64,000 bases of DNA from contig CANTUZ010000006.1 in NCBI GenBank assembly GCA_947846985.1, positions 47,039,207-47,103,206 on the forward strand. Reading direction: 5' to 3'. Position 1 is the first letter of the stretch. Each line of letters opens with the position of its first letter. The stretch comes from Fratercula arctica. Lineage: Eukaryota; Chordata; Aves; Charadriiformes; Alcidae. The translations under genes were made by a program, and so were the position numbers. Positions 35,001 through 47,000 of the stretch are shown in pieces. The notes beneath the pieces are model-generated. The model was not told where the DNA came from, ran no database searches, and saw only the letters and a program-made list of their open reading frames with translations.

Positions 35001-38000
35001 AGACAATATCATCGGATAACTCGTGTTTCCGAGTTAAAGCTTTGCCTCGGGATGGTTAATTCTTTGATGTTATCATTTTCTCTAAGTAATGAGCACTTTG
35101 TAGGATTAAACGGCTTCACTGAGCTGCTCTTGGACCAAAACCAGCCTGACAACTAGAAAGAAAGTGCTCTGTAGTTCCACATGTGTTTGAAATGTTATTA
35201 CTGAGGGTGACATAATACATAAGTTAGCAGTATCAGGGCTCTTTAATTGCGCTTAATTACAAAGACTTCTTTAGATTTAATATTTGCCGGAATCGAGTCA
35301 GATTGGTTTCCAAAATCACATAGCTCATTGAACTTGAATTTAGCACACACGCTGCTTCTCTTTAGACACTGATTTATGTGCTTTTTACTTAACAAAGCAC
35401 CTCATTAAACAAAACACATTGCTCGTGTTCTACCCAAGAGAAGAAGTTAACTAACCAGCTCATCTCCCTCCTCTCCCCTCTTCTGTTTTCAGAGGAAAGC
35501 GGCTGCGGGGGAGGCTGCAGATACCAGTGCTTTCCATTACAGCCCCGCAGTTACCAGTATCGGCGGCGTGTGCGCGGCGATGCACGCGCGAGGCAAGTTA
35601 AATTCTAAATCAGGAATGTTTGGTCTCTTCTCATGAACATTTAAACATTCACCATCACCAAATGCATGCACATTTAAAGTATTATCATACGGTGATTATC
35701 ATTATTATCATACGGCGATTATTGTTATTATTAGTTACACCTACAAAGGTGTAATTCAGGACTGTGATTTACGGTTTTTTAATGGGATGGATGGAGACTG
35801 GCACTGCCCATCAACACCTGCGAGCGCTCCGCTGGCTCTGGCTTTACAGCTGATGGTTTGGTCCCTGAGAACGGATTACCCACTGTATCCCACTGCTCTG
35901 TTTTCCTTTATTTGCCAAGCGCCTTCATTCAAATTAGGCTGAAAAATACATTTCAAGCAGCGCTCGACGGCCCCACTGAAGTCAGCGGGGGGGCCGGGGG
36001 CTGTGGCTGAGAGCAGAATGCGGCGAGCGGTGCAGGCTGCCCGGACCACCTCCAGCGGCACCACAACCCTCCGCTCCGGCTCATTCTCTGTCCGATCCGC
36101 TGAACAACGGCAGCACCCTTCACTCTGCGCGCCGAAGTCAGGGTGCCGCTGGCCATGGCCTCCATGCAAGTGGTCCGGCCAGCGGGTTTCGGGCAGCCTG
36201 GGGCCGAGCAGAGCACACCGGCAGCGCCGCTCCCCTCCCCGCGCCGAAACGCCACCGCTCAGGCTCCCAAGATTGCATCGCCACCTTTTTTCGACATCCA
36301 CACCAAGAAAAACCCGCTTCGACATTAAGCGCTAACTAGTCAACCTCGCATAGGCATGACCCACTGAGAAAAGATATCACTAACCTCATCTATAGCTTTC
36401 TTATAGCTCTGTGGGTAAAGGAAGAATAATCATCATCAGAGGAAACAGATCGGGACAGGAAAAAGCCAGAGGAAGGGCAAGCAGGTTAGAAATAAAATTA
36501 GAATTGTTAGCTCAACGCTGTGGAGTGTAGAGAAAAAAAAAAAAACACAACATCAACAAAACATTAATACACATTAAAAAAGAGAAGCAGTGGAAATTCA
36601 TTTTGTTATTAGGCCGACTCTGCAGTTTTAAAAATACAAACGTCAACAGCATTAAACCAGGAGGAAACACTTCGGATGAGATTTTGCTCAGAATAATATA
36701 ACGGGAGCGTAGAGACACCGCTACCGGGGCTTGGTTTTAAGCTGCGAAGGCTGTCGGGGGCCGGTCGCCCAGCCTTCCCGAGCAGAGCATCCCTCCGCCG
36801 GGCTGCTGCGGGGGGACATGCAGCACGGAACACAACAATGTGCCATGGGCAACCACCGCGCCCAAGCTAGCAAAGCCCTTAAGCATCTGCTTCAATGCGA
36901 AAACACAGGCTTAAGTGCTTTCCCCTAGGCTTGGGCTCCTGATAAGAAACTCATGCACTCTTTTAAGCATTCAGATCTCCCAGGAGCTCTCGCCGTACCG
37001 CCGCTTTCCAGCCTCTCCGCTGGAGGAGCGATGGTACTAGCCACTTTTTGGGGGTCCCCGCGGTTGTGCTACCCCGCACCGAAGGGAAACGCGGCCAAGC
37101 TGGCTGGCAACATTCCCGCGGGAAGTAATGTGAGACTCACAGCGGGTCGGCTGGGCCGCGTCACGTCCCTGTTGTCCTCCTGCTTTACCTTGGCGGGCTC
37201 GTGGGAGAGCACAGGGGATCCTTCAGGCTTGGTGTTCCCTGGGCGAAAGGCAAAGGGGAGAGAGAGGGAGTTAAAATGCTGCCGAAAACCGTCGCTGCAT
37301 CCCATTGCCCCGGAAAGGTGGCCATGGGGGGGATTCATCGTCCTCCTGCTTGTGTCAGGGCACTGGCAGTCCCTTCCCCAGTTATTTGCCTGTGAAGTGC
37401 GGGAAGATGGTGGTGAAAGCAGACAATGACATCCCAAACTCAGGACTGGATGGCCTGTAAATAGGTAATTTTTGTCCATCCGGAATATCCCAAGCTCAGG
37501 ACTGGATGCCCTGTAAATAGGTAATTTTTGTCCACCCGGAATATCCCAAGTTCAGGACTGGATGCCCTGTAAATAGGTAATTTTTGTCCACCCAGAATAT
37601 CCCAAGCCCAGGACTGGATGCCCTGTAAATAGGTAATTTTTGTCCAGCTAATAAAGTTTCACCCCATTTTGCTTCTGTTGTCTCAAAAAATCCTCCTGCT
37701 CCTCTCTACTTGGAGCATCCCTCCACAGAGCGACAGAAGCCATAATCCAGCCCAGCCTCCACAAAGGCTCCTCTCGCAGCGTTACTGCCCTTTTTTTTTT
37801 TCTACTAAAGAAACAAATTCACTCTGCAAAAGAGCAGGGCACGCGATAAATTAAAAGCTCTGCGGCATCTGACATTGCTAGGACATTATTTGTCACAGGA
37901 TTCCTCATTAGTAAAAACAAAACCAAAGCAAAGAGGACAGTTGGCGATAGACTCCTTTTATTGACTACCCAGAGAAGCGATGGTTTCAACAACAGACACG

Positions 38001-41000
38001 TCGTCTTATGGCCGAGTCATGAAAAATTCAAAGCATGGAGGCAGCATTTGTTTTAATGTGCTTCAGCCCCGGGGATTTATGCTGCGGGGCTGTGCCAGAA
38101 ATGCAGATGTATGGGCTGTATGTGCTTTAGCAACTCCTACTGCCATTAAACCGGGGAACTGAATATCTTTAAGGGTGGCTCTAAGATGAGGGGAGCCCAT
38201 TCAGCCAGGAACATAAACCCAGTGTAAATATGGTTGGCGAAAGCATTTTAGAGAAAGCTTCTTACGGGCTAATTCACTCCTCTGCTCCCATCTCAGGCTT
38301 AGCACAAAGATGAAGCTCAAAACAAACAAAAAAAACACCAGAAAAAAGAGATACCCACCCAAAGTGTAACGCAATCCCAAAGAACCATCACAGAGGAAGT
38401 GAGCTTGGGTCAATGAAGATAGGAAGCTGGTATTCCTTCTTTTTTTAACCCTACAGCATAACTCCCATCTCCTTTTCTGCAAGTTACTTGACACTGGGAT
38501 GCTTCAGTAGAGCGCGGGAGCAGCGTACGCTGCCGTGGGCATCCCACATCAGCATCCAGGCATAACTCTGTTTGCAAGGAGGCCAGCTGGTCACAGAAGT
38601 ACACCAGAAATGAGGAATCCTTTGATTTTTTAAATTTTTTAAGAAACGCATACGAGATCACAGACCCCTTGCCCTTCCTGCTTATCAAACAAGCCTCAGA
38701 AAGCACGCACGGTGCTGGGGGATGTTTTCAAGAACCTCACCTCTGACTCTGTTGCGCTCGCTGGAGCCAGCCTGGGAGCCGGGCTGGGATCCGCCCTGGG
38801 AGCTGGGCTGGGAGCTGGGAGTGCTGGAGCTGGAGGAGCTGCCGCTGCTGGTCCTCTGCAGCGGGCTCTCCACGATGGGCTCCGTCCTCCTCAGGTCCGG
38901 GTTGCTGCAGGAGCACAAAACAGAGGGGGCACCATCAGCCAGAGCTACCCACACCTCCGGGGCTTCAGATCCATCCCATCCCATCCCATCCCACCCCGAC
39001 AGGGACAGCTGGAAGGTGAGGAGACACCTCCTCTGCTGGAGGAGACAGGGCTGAGGTCTTCTCTTCTGAAGCTACTGAGCCTGCAAGCCCCACTGAGGGA
39101 CTACACGGAATTAGGCACTCAACATCTTTATGGAGGTACACCACAAGGAAAACTGGCTAGAGAAGCTTTCTACCCTTATTTTGCCACATTTGGCAAAAAT
39201 GAAAAAGATGCTTCGCTCAGAACTCCCCTTCAGCCTGCAGATGTGCAATGCTGGACTTACCTAAATTAATACTCATCATAAAAGGAGGAATTTGCAAATT
39301 GCTGTTAGACAGAGAAAGAAACATTTCAGTGAAGAAAGGATGGCAAGTTTGCAACAGGGCTGCAGATCGCTTTTACCACTTATTCACGCTTCCCAGTTTT
39401 CATGGCTTCACTTCAAACTTGCATCAGATATCCACTTTTCTTCCTTGATTTCTTTCACCCTTGTGAACGTACTTAAATCTAGAATAAAAAGCGTCCTTGC
39501 TACACAAAGAGTGACTAATATCTCGCTGGGTATCAGAAGCCTTTAGGAAATTAATTCTTATTTGGCACTGAAATGACATCAGAAGGCGTGTTCACGCAGA
39601 GTTACGCAATTTGGTTTTACACGGTATTTCTGCTAAGTGATCTTAATATTCAAAAGTCCTGTCAAAAAGGTAGAGAAAGCTTTCTCCACGGAGTCCCGTT
39701 AGGACTTTGCGTACATAAAAAGGATGGGGTAACAGTGCCACGTGCCACATTTCAACTGCAAGCGGAGGCTGTGCAGACCAAGCACACGGTGTGTGGGGGG
39801 GGGTGGGCACGGGGTGACCGTGGTGGTGCCAATGCCCACTGCCGTAATGGGAGTTGTGGGGAGAATGGTCTGGCCGCTGCCGAGCGTGGATGTTATACAA
39901 AACCCCTGCCCAGCGCTATCTTGCACTGATGCAGGTGGGTATTAAAACGGTGAGAGCAAGAGGGTAACTTTCTGCGCGCGAGGAAATAGCCCCTCATTTG
40001 TTACAACAGGGCGACAAATAGAAGAAAGCGTATTTTAATAATATTTACATTTATGCATGGGAGGAATCAGGAACCAAGAGGAGAGGCGGTTAACAAGGAA
40101 AGCTGGAGAAATGGTACGTTACTGTGAGAGAAATGAAATGTGAAACTATTTCACTGAATACTTAGTTTCATGGACATGGTGGCATCCTAATCGTTTCCAA
40201 TTTTCATTAGACCGAAGGCCTCCAGCTCATGCTGTGCAGCTGACATGTCCTTAGGTAAATTAATTCATGAAATGTATTTGAATAAAATGATACGAATCTC
40301 TTCACTTGTAGTGACCAGGACTGGGATTGGGAGGCTGAAGGAAACGCTGGGCAACCTTCAACTTGAGTCCCACAGACTCCCATTACCCTTCCAATACTAT
40401 CGCTTACGAAGACCATGCAGTCCAATACCCCTCCGCATTTCAAGCAAGAGCTAATGAAATGAGCAACGTTTTCAAGAATTCAAAATGCTTTAGCCTCGAG
40501 CAATAAGGAGGAACCAACCACATGCTATGAATGGGTTTTGTCTCATTTGAAAAAAAAAAAAAACCCACCAAACAAAAAAAAACAACAATAAAAAAGATTC
40601 CTCCTCCCGCCGCAACCCCTGCCAGCTCCTCCAAGCTGCGGGACGTGAGTTTGCTGATGCACGGTTGGGGCACTGAGCTGGAAAGAAAGGCGTATGCTGC
40701 AAAACTGGTGGCAGCACATGGCTACGGACATCCCAGCGTTTGTCTTTTGACCTCACCCTGAGAAGACAAGGCAGGAAGAAGAAAGCAAAGCGCTCCATCA
40801 CGCAAGGCTACGCGGAGTATGTATTTACCCTGAGATTTGCCTGTCTGAGGTCTAGACGTGCCCACGACGCTCTGCAAACCAGAGACAAGCTCTCGCATGA
40901 CTAAGCCACATTTTTTTCCATCCGGCCTGTCATCTTCCAAGCTCGTTTTAAATGCGCTCGAGGACAGCTCTGACACGGCAGAGATGGGACCACTGCAGCG

Positions 41001-44000
41001 GCGCAGCATCGCTCCTCGGGGTGGTACGAGCACATCCTGCGCACCGCCGTGCCGGAGGGCTGGACCTGGCCACGCTAAAGGTCCTAGCCCTAGGAAGCCA
41101 ACAGGAATTTAAATCCTTCATCTACATCTAAGGAAGATCTCACCCGGCTGCGTCAGCATCCCCCAGCACATTCCTCAGTCGTTACCTGTGAAAAGCTACC
41201 CTGATGCATGTATGCTGTGCACCACTGACATCTCCCCACTGGCTTATATGGATCCCCTTATACGCAAGAGGCGACACTGGGAGAGCCAGAACCTAATTCC
41301 ACTAAAGGGAACGCTCAAACTCGTGTTTGACCCAGCAGCAGCAGATGCAGCATCTGCCTCCAAACCCCGCAATGCCCAGGAACACATTCAGCCCAGGGAG
41401 CAAATCCTCCAGGGACCCAAGCGCTCATGGTCTTTGCCGTTGGCACAAAACGCTAACGAATGCAAAACCGGTTCATGCCGGCGACGAGACAAGCACTGCG
41501 GATCTCATGTTGTCACCCGTCAGCAAAAGCAGGGCTAAACCCCAGCTGGGTGATGCCAGGAGGAGTTTGCGGCACACCAGGATCGCTCCTGCCCGTCCCC
41601 CTCGGTGTCCCTACCTTGCCCGAATGGGCTGGGAGCCCAGCCGGGGCCCCAGGGCGCTGCCGTTGCCTGGGGAGTTCTTCCTCGCCAGAGCAGGGGATAT
41701 GGAAGTGGTTCGCTGAGGCACCTGGAAAAGAACAGAGACATTCGCCGTCACCCAGCCTGTCCCACCACCTCCGGCGGCCGCTGGCACATCTGAGGGATCA
41801 GCACTGCCTCAGGACTTGATTTACAATTGGTTTCCCACTATGCAGTATTTATAGCACTTAGGAAACACAAAGCTCTCGGCTTTCAGAAGGAATCGCCCGA
41901 GTGCGAGACAGAAACGAGCTGCACCGGTGGGGTCAGGGATGCCCCCGGCAGAGGAGCCCCGAGCAGCACACAGAGCAGCCCTGCTGCCATCAACCAGGGC
42001 GTTTACGTTTTCAAAGATGAATGTATGCGCGCACACATAAATAATTTATGTAGAATTTAAATCTAACAAACCCCAGAAAAGTAATTTTTAAGGTAAAACT
42101 CAGACTGAAGTGCGTTTCAGCAGCCGCGGTGGAGTTTTTAGCATCTCCAGTTCAGATATAACACATGCCAGCAGAGAGAAGGTCTTGACCGGTGGACAAA
42201 CAAGAGAGCTGACAGTGGGAAGATCCAGACTGATCCACCAAATGCTCACATGGAACCCTATGACCTTCGCTGAGCTTCGGATGCTGCTGAGAGGATGGCT
42301 CACCACCAATGCCACCAGCAGGAACCCAAAGCCAACCGCAGCCTACGGGTGCTACGGTGGGGACCCGGAGCCCTGCCTCATCCCGTGGGAGCACGGGCAT
42401 CGCCGGTGGTCTCACCCCCGGCAGCGCAGGCTGACATGGAGAGGCATGACGATACTCACCACGCCATACCGCACACCAGGTAACACAGAACCCAAAGGCT
42501 CGGTGGGATTAGCCAAAAAAAAAGGATGAGGCTTTTTTCTTTTTTTTTTTGAGAATAAACATGCCGTTATGTTAGGCAAGATAAAAAGATTTAAAGAGTG
42601 AGCGAGGTTTATATTCTGCGGCGTCGCTAGCTACAGCTTGTCTCATTAAAAAGCAATCTCCCCTCTGGGTAGGGTACTCTGCAGTGGGGACCTGGGGAGT
42701 TTTTTACCTTCCTCTGAAGCATCCAGCCGTAAGCACTGGCAGAAACAAGACCCCGGACCACAGAGACAGCCAGCCCTGCCTCTCGGGGCAGTCCTTTTGT
42801 TCCCGCTTACAAACACATCAAACCCACCCCGGGCGGCAAGATGTGAAGTCGGAGTCCTCCTGGGGACTGCTGCCAACACAACGGCCTGAAATGTGTCGTG
42901 GGGACCCCTTCCAGAGCTCACGTTCCCTCAGCCGAGAGGGAAAACACTCCATAGTGCCAGAAAACATCTCTTATCCAAGGAGCAGGCGCTGCGGTCCCAC
43001 CACATAGTGCATCACTGCAGTGAAGAGATGCCCTTCCCAAAGGGCTCCAAGGCAGAAGCCAACCTTAAATTGCAAGGGGTTTTTTTTTGAAAATTAGCTT
43101 AAAACCAGGCAGCCACGCTCCTGCACTAGAGGGGAGCAAAGCCCACCAACAACTCCAGGAGCTGTTGGCTCGCTTTTCCTCTTAAGTAAGCAGCAATGCC
43201 TCTTATCACTCAGTGGTAGAAGAAATAGGAATATTATTAACGTAGGTGACGCGCCACCATAGATCCCTTTACAGGAGGCTTACCTCGCAACTGATATTTT
43301 GCTCTTAAAAAGGCCAGCCACTTACTTTGTTAATACATAGAAAAACTGCCTCTCAATCAGGGACAAATACTGCCTCACCCTCACTCATCAATCTGTAATC
43401 ATTTTTTCCTCCGCAAAAATCCTCCCAGGCTGAGCGCTGATTCACTGGAAGAGGAACTTTAATGGCCAAGTTATAATTCTTCCGAAATGGAAGGTGTATA
43501 AACAACACGATCGAAACACTGGTCCAGAAGAGCCTTAATTAAAGAGGTACTGCCAGGCGCTGCCAAAACGTCGATGAAGGTATAAAGCTGCTGGAGCCCT
43601 TACAAGCCTTCCATCAAATATTGATTGCAACTGGAGGCACAGCCCCAGACTAAAAAGGACCCGTCTTATTGAGTATGACAAATTTTATGTTCCTATAATT
43701 CTATTTAAACAGAAAGTCGGTTTGGGTTTTTTTTGTTTTTTTTTTTTTGTTGTTGTTGGTTTTTTTGGTTTTTTTTTTTTTTTTTTTTTTAATGCTAGGG
43801 AATGGCGAAATTAATTTGCTTTGGCCTCTGTCCGGGCTCGAGAACTTTCTTTGCCGGAGGGCAACGCTATTTCGCAGCGCTGCCTGCGCACCCGAAAGCA
43901 GCTCCCGGCATCTCGTGCAAAACCTGCCTCGGGAAGTGCAACCCCGCCACGGCAGGTGGGGACCCGCCGCGGCGCCACGGGGATGGGCTCCGTCCTGCCC

Positions 44001-47000
44001 GCTCTGCTTTGCCGGAGTTGCTGAGCACAGCACTGTCCCGCGGGGCCGGGGACTGCCCCTTTGACGTGCGGAAAGCGAGGAGCGATAGTGTTACCTTTGG
44101 TGGAATGTCTTCCTCCTGCCGTAACCAAGAACTTCGGTCAAACTTTTCAATGCGAGGGGGCAGAGGAGGGTTTTCTGAGGTGGGGTCCGAGTTCTGCCTT
44201 GGCATCTCAGTGCGGTGAGAGGTCACCGTCAGAGCCTCCTGAAACCCAGCCAGTCCCTTTGCAGGCTGTTCATGCAGTGACTGAGACCCAGACAAGGAGC
44301 TTCCTTGGGATTTCACAGTGACCAGATGTGGAATCTAAGCACCAAGTCAAAACACAACTATCAGTACAAAATGGAAAAAAAAAAAAAAAAAGGAATCAAA
44401 AAAAGTATTTAAAAATTTGATTTTGATTTTTTTTTTTTTTTTTTTTAAATTGATTAGCACTTCGGATGCACTAAAAAGCCCCCTCGGTTTGAGATCAGCA
44501 CTGCCTTGGTTTCAGGAACTTCTGACTTACATCGCTTCCACGCAAGATCTATTAAAAAATAAAAAAAAAATCACGCCCGCACAGCTCAGCCTTTTAAAAT
44601 CAGGCAACCTCATGCTTCAGAGTCCTGCCAGCTCCTGCGTGCGCACGGTGGTCCGGGCTCGTAGCCACAGCCCCGCACCGCACCGTGGGTACCACCCCAG
44701 GCGCGGGGTCGGGGTCGGGGGGGGGGAGATGCTCCCTCCTGCCAGCTCCCGCACACGCCGTGCCCGCCCCAGCCTGCAGCTCCCACGCCTGCGCCTCTAA
44801 GGCTGCGCTAATGAGGTTTGGCATGGATTTTCCTCGTTAAAAATGGGGAAAAAAAAGGAAAAAAAAAAAAAAAAGAGGAAACGATAATAAATAATAATTA
44901 ATTAAAAAAAAATTTGTCAGGAATTCTGAGGCATAGATGGCTTAAAAAATTATTTTGAGGCAAGAGTATCTATAGGTCTGGGTAGCCCCTATCCCACGGA
45001 TTTAAGGGTTACGAGCGAAAGGAATACTGACATTCGTTTTGGGAAATCTGAGAAATTCACAAAGTTAGAGTTTGTGAAACCAGAGCTTCTTCCCAGGACC
45101 CCGTGAAGCTGCACTTCTTTGATGCAGTGGGGTTGTAACTTTTATCTGACGTTTCCCCATACACGTCTATGTACACGGGTAGCTGTATCACGCGCGTATG
45201 TGTCTGCATGCACGCGTTTACCTGGGTCCCTGGGTTTCAAACAACCTTTTCATCAGTATTTTATTGCCAAACAAAAGTCTTTGTAGCTGTTGACAATATA
45301 GGTCATCAAAAAGGTGTCTGAAAAGTATTTGGTCAATCAGAGAGATTACAGTGAAGTGGATTTTACTCACTTCCCAGCATCTATAGACTACGTACATCGG
45401 GGAAAAATGAGCTGTACATTTAAGGGCTTTCCTGCATGTTTTTAAAGCTGGCGTCGTACTGTTGACCTACAGGTGCGCATACCACACGTGGTAAGTTTTC
45501 CCATAGAAAGCCCATGTGGACACGGAGCAAAGGCTTTGTACTTCCCTCTGAAATCCCCACTGGAGCCTGCGGATCCGCAGGAGCACTTCCAGGGGCTGGA
45601 CCACAGCCAGCACCGATGCTCAGTGCAGAGCTTTCGGTGGCAGAGTACTGACAGCCCTCGCGGCTGGGAGGAATTTTTGGATGGTCATGGTGATCTATGC
45701 CCTCTCCAGATGTGTTTGTGACTGATGTCAACTCAATGGAAAAAAACAAAACAAAACCTTGAATTAAAGCAGCAAAGAAAGCAAAAACCTCTTTTTGATG
45801 ATCCTCAGCATCAAAGCGTCCTGGGTCTTTTGTACCAGGCGCTGCGGTTTTAAGTCCTTTACATAAACCAGATCCAAAGAGGAGCAGAGCAACTGCCGCA
45901 CTGGACCAGACCAGCGGTTCCTCTCGGTCCTCCAGCTTGTTTCTGGCAGTAACCAGTACGTGATGCTTCAAAGGAAGGTATAAACCAGCGTGATGTTTCT
46001 AACACATGGAGGTGAAAAGGGGAAGCCACTCATGAATGTAGATGCTGCTCTTACCCACGAATACACTTAAGGCTGAGAAACCTGGGAGCAAGGCACTATT
46101 TCCCTTGAATCCACTCTTTTTCTTGTTACCTTACCAGCACCCCCAGCGTCCTGGCTCCGGTAGGTGGGGGTCCATTACCTGCGGGTCCACGGGTCGGAGC
46201 AGGGGTGGGGTCCGGGCCTGTTGAACACCGCTAATGCTGAAAGACTCCGACCGGGGAGGCAGGTTGGGGTCAGAAATCCTGTTGGCCACCTTGTGGGGCA
46301 TGGCCGGCGAGCTCTGGCGATTGAGCCGGGAGCGCTCCTCCACCTGTGGCGAGATGGGGAAGGTGGGTGAACGCCCCGTAAAAAGCCATTTCCAGTTGAA
46401 AATCAAAGTATGATTATATACGTAGGAAGCTCTTTTCTCTTTAGGTATATCAGGGTATTGAACGACCACAGGATCCAAGTTGCCCAGCAGATTGTGCAAT
46501 AAATGCATTTTAAAGGCATCAAAAGGACTAATTGTATTTATGTGCATAATTCATTTCTGAATATGAAATGGAAAAATAAAGAAAAGCCAACAGGCCTCAG
46601 AGAGGTGTTCCTACAAGATGACTCCTGAGCAGCTCTTGCTTCTTCCCAAATGTATCTTCAAGCAAAGGGACCCTTTTCCGTCACGACTACAAACACCACG
46701 AGTAGTGCTTTTGTTTGATCTGAATAAAAGAATAAACATGGCAGCCAGAAAATGGCTGGCTTTGATCTAGGTTTAGCGAGTCTGGCACCTTGTCACGTAG
46801 GGAAGGGGAAGAGCTCTATTACTGACAGGGAAATAAACCCGAAGCCCACTGCTTTCAACTTACTCGTGCTGGAAATGCCGCAGTTTCAGCTAACCCAGGC
46901 ATACGTGTGATCTGGGTGCTCCGGCAGCGAGACTGTACGCATTGATATTCATGCGGCATATGCTATGCAGGATTTTTGATACCTCGCAATCTGACGTGTA

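Noticed and set aside
35876..36335. Overlapping open frames on both strands in the CpG-rich block
   Set aside because: High GC lowers stop-codon frequency. Neither frame resembles a known protein, and the TNIK reading is continuous without them.
37431..37646. Direct repeats resembling a CRISPR array
   Set aside because: The 56-bp units are joined without distinct spacers, and the window is vertebrate nuclear DNA. It is a minisatellite.
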